Assembly: GCF_965363235.1 (NCBI RefSeq)
Contig: NC_134841.1
Location: 53,217,078 to 53,281,077, forward strand
Source: Mytilus galloprovincialis
Taxonomy: Eukaryota; Mollusca; Bivalvia; Mytilida; Mytilidae
Length of the DNA: 64,000 nucleotides
Direction: 5' to 3'
Shown here: in pieces, positions 55,955 through 64,000 of the stretch
How the letters are laid out: every line of letters starts with the position of its first letter
Position numbering within the stretch: position 1 is the stretch's first letter
Translations under genes and position numbers: made by a program
The notes under the pieces: model-generated
Told to the model about the DNA's origin: nothing
What the model saw: only the letters and a program-made list of their open reading frames with translations
Database searches by the model: none

Positions 55955-57327
55955 GTTTTCGTAAGTTATATCAATTACCGATAAATAAAAAACGAGGTCA
56001 TAATCAAATATAGATTTTTTTTATAAAACTTTAATGCAATTGAAAGCATTAACAACAACGTTTTGGATTTTAAAACTTTTATTTTGTAATCGTAAAATGG
56101 AAATGGCGTAGAATTATTAGCATAACAGATAAGGAATAATATTTTCTTTTTTACTTGTAGTATAAACAACTTTGAGACGTGTAATTTTTCTTTAAACTGC
56201 CCTCATTTATTCAGCGTTAGTCTCCGTTTATTGTTGCACAATTATATCTCTTTCAGTAAATTAAATATTTATTTACTGATAAAAAAACGGAAGTCAAAAT
56301 CAAATATAGTTGTTTAAAAACTTGATTAAAATGTACAGAGTAATTGAAAGAATTAACAACAACGTTTTGCTTTTTATTTTAATCTTTCATTTGTTTCAAG
56401 CAATCAGATATAACCTGATAATCAATAGACAGGAAATACAATTGTTTAATTACATTAGAAATCTCACATACCTTGACTGTCGCGTGCCGGCATAGATCAG
56501 ACGGATTAGGGGAATTAATTACCTGGTGTCACACCGCGTCACACCAGACTGGGAGAGATGTCGCTAATACAATAAACAAAAGGTAGCGGATTTACGCGGA
56601 AGTCGGAGGGAATACTCCCAAATTTCTCCGAGAATTTTGGGAGGGATGTCGGAGTTTCCTGGTGTTACACCAGGAAAAATATCGGAGTATGGAGTTTGGG
56701 ATTACAAACTCCTTGGGCGTACTGTAATTCTCATTTTTGTTATGTTACTTCTCTTTTCAAAAGATTTACAGTTTAAGTAGTTTTCCATTTTAAAATTTTG
56801 CTTTAAACTTTTATATAAATACAATTTACTTTTTTTATCTATTTTTTCAAATTTTTGTTAAAATATATTTGTGTAGAAATTTAATAATTGATGTTTTAAG
56901 GTTGTTTTTTTTTTAAATTTCAGTATTTTTTTCTTTTGTTTCCCTCAAGAATGGATATGTCCATGTTTACCTCTTTCAAAATATTTTTAACATATGTAAA
57001 CCAGGTATAGCAACCTGAATTATCTAAACTTATAGAAAGTAAAAAGGATTCATATAATAATGGATTAATTTCAGAATTTGGTAATCTTGATATAAAGTAA
57101 AGTATACTTTGAGTTTTTATATGCATCTCTAGTGGGTATCTCCCTAGCTCTGTTCTCACAGCTATGTTTGATGAAGATTTTCTTGTTCTGAGGATATACT
57201 TACAGACAGACAAATGTATTTTCTACACTTGATTTTTCAGTAAAAATAAGGGGGGTCTATATTTGTTACATTTGGACTATCCTGGAATGTTTTCTTTCTT
57301 AATTTTTTTACTATTTGTTTGTATTTA

Positions 57328-58437
57328 GGCAACAACCATTTTATTATCTGGGGGGGCCTGGGATTTTTTTGAAAAAAATATTTTAATGGCCTAGATGAAC
57401 GAAAAAAAATTATGTTTTAAACTGTAGCTGAAAAAAAAATTTATGTTTTGCAATGTAGCTGAAAAAAAAATTATGCTGTCACCTGCTTGAAAAAAAATTT
57501 TGCACTGCTGAATTTGAGAATAGTGAAAATAACAACAGTTGAGACAGTGAAACAGCAGATTATAAACATCTGTCCAGTCTACAGATTAAGCTAAGATTTA
57601 TATTTATACCTTATTACTTTTTGTATTTTCCTGTAAGTGTTTGATCCAGAAATATTTAAAAGCATTCCAAATCTCCCGCATGTACATGTATGCTACTAGA
57701 TTAAGACATACTTAAAACTGCAACTATTATAAACATGATATGCAGGCGCGGATCCAGAGGGGGGGTTCCAGGTTTGGAACCCCCCCCCTTTTTTTTGGCC
57801 GATCAATGCATTTGAATGGGAGCATATAGCTGGAACCCCCCCCCCCCCCATTACTCTGGGTTGGGAACCCCCCTTTTTAAAATGGCTGGATCCGCCCCTG
57901 ATATGGTCATTTTATAACAGGGATAGATATGGTATCATATTAAAGCAGTCTTTTAAAGTAGCCCTGATTGTGTATTTTCCTTTGTATCATTCTGTATCAT
58001 TTTTTATACCTCTTTTTTCAATGGAATATCAATTATCATAGTTGGAAACAGTGGATGTTTATAATTTGGAGCTACTCACTCTTACATATGGCAATGGTGG
58101 CCACTTCAATTGCAGTATTAAAATTCAAGGACTGTGGTACCTGTATGACGGACTCAGAGAATATCATTATGTAGAAAGTGGGCTAAAAAAAACAACAGAG
58201 ACAACAGCCAATGCCAGGATATAGACAGAGCCATGCAGTTTACATTTTACATCAATTAAAAAATTAAAATGAATTAATATGTAAATTTTATGGTTTTGAG
58301 AAAAATAGAATGTATTTCTGTTCCACATTATAGGAAAAAAAATCATCGGAGGAAGCTTAGGTTCCGAAAAAAATATTTATGAACATAATAAAAATCCCAG
58401 CCCCCCCCCCCCCCTCGATAAGAAAATGGTTGTTGCC
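57328..58437. mobile_element. PIF/Harbinger-like element (second right arm)
   Basis: Same as 46738-47847. It contains the USP-like frame at 58042-58224 and the subfamily B MITE at 57743-57898. Confidence 0.65.
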
Positions 58438-59488
58438 TTAGGTGAAAGATAAGACTTCAATATTTGTAATTCGTTGTGTCCATGTGTCCAGACACATGCA
58501 TGTCAACTTTTTGCACCGGAACCTTGCCCTAATCGAAAATAAAGGTGGAATTTCCCCTTCTCGGAAGCTCTCTGGCTTTATCAATACCGGTGTCCTAAAA
58601 GTTTGAAAATGAGCAGCGAGAGTTTTCTGAATTTTTGGTATGTTTTGGGATAAAAGTCAAACTTTATGCACACCAAGCCTTATCGGAAAAGAGCAGGTGG
58701 ATTTTTTTTTTAATTGTCATTATGTTTTGATAGACAATTAAGGGAAAATAACTGTGTTCTCCGGCCTTTATAGGACAAATTTATGGACGTTTTGGTCCCC
58801 TAATTTGCACCATTTGCTTCAAATTTGAAATGCAAAGATATTTATTTCATTGTTAATTCATAGTAAATGATTGAAAAATAATTTTTGATGCCTATTTTAC
58901 CATATTTTGGGGTTGTTAAGTTTATATGTTGAAACTTTTGCGGCAAATCTCAAATTAGGGGCTCATAATTTTTCTGTTTTGGGCAAATTCCTACTCATTC
59001 TGATAAGAAATATTTCATTTAAAGGACTTATTCCAAAATATTGAGCAAAATTACAAGAAAAAACTGCCCCTAAGTAATATTAGATTAAATGTTTACTTTA
59101 TTTAATTGGTGTAAACACCAATTTCACATATCTTTTTGAAGGATTTGGGTGGTCCTTAAAAGGACCTTTGGTTGCATGAGTTGCTGGGTTACTGTCTCAT
59201 CTATGGTGCTGGTAATAGTTTTCTCTTGCAGTTAGTACTATGGCTAAGAAAGGCAGGTACTGGGTCCAACTGTCCTTTTCTGTAAACATCTTGCTCTTTA
59301 CTTTTTAGCTTGGCCTCTCTATGTTCCACTATTTTTTCCCCACTCTGTGTAACAATGTGTAAGACATCTATGTTTAACTTCAGGGTTTTTTTCATAGTCT
59401 TGCTTGTAGGTAAACTGTTTGTCCATGCTTTGCTGAGTTTCTGGCATGTTGTTTCTGTGAATTCCAGATGCCAATCTGGCCTGAATCC

Positions 59489-60183
59489 GGGTCCGTTCGC
59501 GCCCATTCACGTTCGCACCCACTCATGTTCGCCCCATTTCACTTTCGCACCCCACATGTTCGCACCCAAAGTCTGTTCGCACCCTACATGTTCGCGCCCA
59601 ATTCTAATTGGTTTTGTATTTAATAACTTTGCAATTTTGTATGTGTTGAATAAATCTTAATCATGTTTTTGAGAGTGTATTGTTTAAAATAATAATATTC
59701 CTTTCTAATTTAAGTGGGAATCTGTCAACGTTTTATTTTGTGTTGGATAACACTTAATCATGTTTAACTTTTGTTTAGTGTATTGCCTATAACTTTATTT
59801 CATTGATTTGTTTTAAAATGAAGTGAGATTCTGACTACGATTTTTTTCTTGTGAGTTGAATAAATTTTATCATGTTTTAGTTTATATAATAGTGTATTGC
59901 TATATTTTATCATTTCATTGTTTCAGATCGGACCAAGCTGTTAAAAACAATTATCTTTTGGGTTTTTCAGTTAAAATATTCAATCTTTTACTCATACCAA
60001 GCTATAAATACATTCAGTATTTACATCAAATCAATTAAAAACAACAATCATGATTTTCCAAATATTCAACTGGAATTTGAATTTAAATTGGGCGCGAACG
60101 TGTAGAGTGCGAACGGACCTTGGGTGCGAATGTGCGAGGTGCGAACGTGTAGGGTGCGAAAGTATATTGGGCGCGAACGGACC
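59489..60183. mobile_element. Foldback GTTCGCACCC element (second right arm)
   Basis: Same as 48899-49593. Confidence 0.7.
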
Positions 60184-61489
60184 TGATACCATCTGGCCTC
60201 CATGCCTCTTGAGAAGGTTACATACATTCTTAGGTAAATTTACACTCAAAGACCTGTGTTGTTGGTGGTGTTGTAAAGCTTCATACTACTAATTGCATCT
60301 TCGCTAAGCTTCATTCTCAAGATCTCTTGTAGTAACAACTTTTCTTTTTCGTCCATTTGTAGGATAGTAATGTTATGACAGCCAAGGATGCAATTCTGAA
60401 AACTGTAGGTTGAGTTTTGAACTTTTCATTGATTTTTCTCAAATAATCTGGGTAGGAATTTATGTGATTTGAAATGAATTTAGAAAAGTAACCTTAATTA
60501 CACAATGATGTGTTCTTCTTTTGGAATTTTATTATTGATTTAATTTCATCAGTGTTTTTACTTTAACAAACACTTTAGTTTTTCCAAAAACTTGCACTAA
60601 TAAAAAAGTTATGAGCATTTAAATATAGAAGGTATTTTGAGGGAAATGAAAATTCCATTCCAGAAAAATGATAAAATTTTGGTGTGAAGGTTGTGCTAAT
60701 TGTCTGCATTGGTCAAAGGGAATTTTTTTTTAAATTTTACAAAACTGGAAAGAAAACCTGTTGCGACTAATATTTATAACCTTTCCATCATTATTTAAAG
60801 CAAATTTGTAATATAATAAATACATAAAAATTGTAAACACATATATCATGTTATGGGGGTATTTGCGAAAAAATATTAGTTATAACTTGAGGGACTGTTA
60901 AATTTTCCGAGCCGCTAGACAAGGGTATTTGGTCTCGAGGTATTTTTAAGGTGTCATTAACTGTTAACAAAACTTGGAACTTTTGAAAAACTAAGGCTTT
61001 TCTTCCTCAGGAATAGATTACCTTAGCTGTATTTAGCAAAACTTGAAGGAATTTTTGGTTCTCAATGCTCTTAAACTTTGTCCTCTATTTGGCCTTATAA
61101 ACATTGTTTGATTCGAGCGTAACTGATGAATCTTTTTTAGACGAAACATGCTCTTGTATAAATATAATATTTTGAACCTGGTATCTATGATGAGTTTATT
61201 ATATTTGAAATACCATTTAGTAATACATCAAATTGCTGGCCAATCCAACAGAAATCTGATTGCCATACTTTTAATAGGGATCATACTTTAGTTGAAGTAG
61301 TTTCTCATGAGTCCATAAGAGTCCAAAATAATTTGAATGCTTTCATTATTACAGGGATTCCTTTTAAGACTTCCAACAGTTTTCAAGAATTGCAAACAAT
61401 TAGAATTATTAAACCAAGTAGTTTTAAATTTAAGTTTAAATTTTGTTTAGTTTTGACTGTTATCCTTTTAAGGAACCTGGGGATTTCAA

Positions 61490-62237
61490 GAGTTAGTTGA
61501 TGATGATCTTACACTAAATAACTCAAAATGTGGTGATTAAGTTGAAAGCATCTATCCCATTGAACTAGAGATAAAGGATACAACAGATACAATTACGTCT
61601 GCCTCATATCTTGACTTACATCTAGAAATTGACAAAGAGGGTTGGTTGAAAACAAAACTTTACGACAAAAGCATGAAAAGAGATGATTTCAGCTTCCCAA
61701 TTGTGAACTTTCCATTTCTATGTAGCAACATTCCAGCAGTGCCTGCATACAGAGTACATCTTCCAATTGATGCCATATTCCCTGGCTTGTATTTCCTATC
61801 ATGATTGCCTTGATAGAGGGCTGGTGCTCACAAGGAAGCTATCAAATAAGAGTTCCAAATAATGAAGTTGAGATCATCCCTTCATAAATTTTCTGGATGC
61901 CATCACAATTTGGTTCACCTTTTTTTATGGAATAACCGTTTTACAGATGATATCAGAAATGTTCCTTATGTCATTACTACAATCCCCTTCCCTTTTTACA
62001 TATGTGACCTATCGAATTAAACTATTACCAGGTTTAAATGAACAACACGACCTTCTGCTTATCCTTTCAGAGCACCGTTATTACTGCTGGTTTTTGACTG
62101 TCTCACTGGTATCTTTCGCCCCTCTTTTGAGACTTCTGAAGGATCACGTTAAGAATATTTTAAAGACGAAACGCATGTCTGGCGTACTAAATTATAATCC
62201 TAGTACCTTTGATAACTATTTAAAGAATCATGGTTAA
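61490..62237 (+). pseudogene. Reverse-transcriptase remnant (second right arm)
   Basis: Same as 50900-51647. Confidence 0.6.
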
Positions 62238-63032
62238 ATGCTTTCCAATTTTACCCTTATGCTAGCCGAAAAGGACCATTTGACGTCTAACGGCAAAAGG
62301 CATTACTACCCTCATTACTAGACTGAACTTGTCGACCTGGAACTTAATTCATAACACTCAAGTAATATTAATCATTTCAAAAATGAAAGGGTCCAGAATT
62401 GAGTATTTTTTAATCAACGGCATTGTCCTATGTTAGTTATAAATAAAGCTGAATTCTTTGATTCACAGTTTTTACGAAATATTTTAAAAGCTAAGAAAAC
62501 TGTATCTTATAATCAGCATGACTTTATCAGATGACAATACCAAAAAAATACTAAAAGTTCAGGCTAAAATAAGGCTATACATAGTTATATACTGAAATTC
62601 AGTCACAAACCCATGATATCGCAGGGGTGTTCTAGTACATCTTAATAAAAGTGTAAGGGGTGGTAGAAATTGTGGGGTACTACACTTTTTGTTAAATTTT
62701 GAAAGTTTAAAATCATATATGGTATTTTTGTCTGAATTAAATAAATTATTTGTATTTTACTACTCCAGTTGCCATGGTTGGATAAAAAAGATATTGGGAG
62801 ATAGTTTGGGATATTCTGGTGACTGAAAAACAGTAATTGGCGCAAAAGGACTGCTGCCCTGGTTTTGTACCAACAAAGACTGGTAGTTTAAAAGATATGT
62901 TAACATGTCAACTTAAAGCAAAGTAAAGAAATGTTATATACTGTACATCATTATTGTAATGCTCAGTTAATTATTCTTTTGCATTAAATATTGTTTCAAT
63001 TATTTTTCTCAAATAGTTTTTCCATATCGCAG

Positions 63033-63119
63033 CCAGCAGAGCATTATTCCATGGAAGATGGTTAAAGAAATCTTCAACCAAGTCAGAAATTCTGCAGCTT
63101 TACCAAGAAAATAAGAAAG
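63033..63119 (+). CDS. Candidate exon 1, second right-arm copy
   Basis: Same sequence as 52443-52529. Here the following exon (63827-63903) is also present. Confidence 0.4.
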
Positions 63120-63213
63120 GCAAGTTTATTTAAGCCTAACAATTTCTATACATTTTCTAGTAATATTTGATAAAAATTAAGAAACTTCTTATTCTTCTTC
63201 CGAATACAGGAGC

Positions 63214-63369
63214 AGTGGCGGATCCAGAACTTTTCCTAAGGGGGGCCCGCTGACTGACCTAAGGGGGGGGGGGGCTCCAGTCGTGCTTCAATGATTCCCT
63301 ATATAATCAACCAAATTTTTCCCACGAAAGGGGGGCCCGGGCCCCCCAGGGCCCCACTGGATCCGCCTA
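63214..63369 (+). mobile_element. GGCGGATCCAG MITE, subfamily A (second right arm)
   Basis: Same as 52624-52778, with a 12-base G-run. Confidence 0.85.
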
Positions 63370-63826
63370 TGGGGAGAAGACTCCTAGTTAGGAGTGTAAA
63401 ACTTACCGGGAAACAAGAAACAAAACTTTATTTTCTACATGCAAAACACTGAATTATTTTACCTGTTAAATATTTAAAGATACGTGTACCAGGTATATCA
63501 ACAAGATTTACTATTAAAATTATAAAAAGTAAGCCTACAGATTGAAATATTACTTCCAAGGGGAGACAATTTCAACCAAGATTTGTTTATTCAATAAGAG
63601 ATAACTCAGTAAATTATTGAGATTTTTGTGCAGTTGAAATCAAGTCATTATTCTTTTACTTCTTTTTTGTATTACATCTTTATAGGAATTTTACAAACTT
63701 AAGTGTTGATATAATACTAATCTGATTTATGTAGTAAGAAATCAAAACAATATTTAGTAAATGTTATCTTGACAAGTGAAATGGATTTGTAAAATATTTA
63801 ATGTATCCATTTTATTTTATTTTTAG

Positions 63827-63903
63827 GTTCTTTCAGTGAGATGTTTTCATGTTGTTGGCAATAAACTTGGTTGTCTTATACAGCTTATACAAAGTATACA
63901 AAG
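63827..63903 (+). CDS. Candidate exon 2, right-arm copy
   Basis: TTATTTTTAG precedes it and GTATGTACCA follows. In phase with 63033-63119 it adds GSFSEMFSCCWQ and a stop. Mirror of 37257-37333. Confidence 0.35.
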
Positions 63904-64000
63904 GTATGTACCAGTCTGTTATTTTGTTAAAAAAAATATATCAATTTTTTTATAAAATTTCTTTATTGCTCTAGGAATATAAGAGTTGGTCAGAAGTCTA

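Larger units (their letters stand above)
55905..64000 (-). repeat. Right arm, second assembled copy, continuing to the window end
   Basis: Matches 45315-52887 at offset 10590, rising to 10591 after a one-base longer G-run near 63270. From 63479 it continues past the point where the first copy ends, still mirroring the left arm (down to 37160). Confidence 0.95.

Noticed and set aside
42398-63478. Genuine head-to-tail tandem duplication of the palindrome
   Set aside because: Its limits coincide exactly with the contig ends at a 100-N gap and the copies are essentially identical, so an unmerged overlap is the simpler reading. Not excluded without reads.

Overview
The window looks like nuclear DNA of a marine bivalve, very probably a mussel (Mytilus). 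It is AT-rich with short, widely spaced exons. It is crowded with dispersed repeats that I recognise from mussel genomes: two SINE-like families, the GGCGGATCCAG-ended MITEs, and the long tandem repeat that ends in a short GGCTC/GAGCC palindrome. There is no sign of bacterial organisation, and I saw no rRNA, tRNA or CRISPR array.

Region 1 (1-31 kb) is host gene territory on the plus strand. A two-exon 3' gene end lies at 1593-2299 and a candidate exon at 5269-5464. A dispersed series of exons (14.85-30.0 kb) includes a DEP-like domain and ends near 30.0 kb. The introns hold most of the repeats: an old DIRS-like fossil (2.6-4.1 kb, minus), a young DIRS-like element with complete terminal architecture (8398-14116, plus), nested TIR elements at 5.7-6.7 kb, a 57-bp minisatellite hit by two different TIR elements (15.7-18.4 kb), a 91-bp tandem array grown from an exon/intron boundary (21.9-22.3 kb), and two blocks of the bivalve tandem repeat (6.75-7.96 and 23.7-26.0 kb).

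Region 2 (31-37 kb) is repeat-rich spacer. It has a ~150-bp-period tandem repeat interrupted by a TIR element that itself carries a SINE, an internally deleted LINE remnant, a TTAA-type MITE and a long-TIR MITE with a 9-bp target duplication.

Region 3 (37.16-64 kb) is a giant near-perfect palindrome. The left arm runs to 45257, a 57-bp spacer follows, and the right arm starts at 45315. The centre lies inside a GGCGGATCCAG MITE. A 100-N gap at 52888-52987 is followed by sequence repeating 42398-52887 almost base for base (offset 10590). The right arm then continues to the window end, mirroring the left arm out to about 37160. The simplest reading is one palindrome with arms of at least 8.1 kb plus a 10.5-kb contig overlap that was not merged. 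The arms carry a short chain of splice-consistent exons, a Penelope/LINE-like reverse transcriptase remnant, a foldback element with GTTCGCACCC-type terminal repeats, and a PIF/Harbinger-like element holding a small USP-like reading frame.

Family names come from memory of sequence features; no database search was run. Intron-exon calls rest on splice signals and reading frame only.
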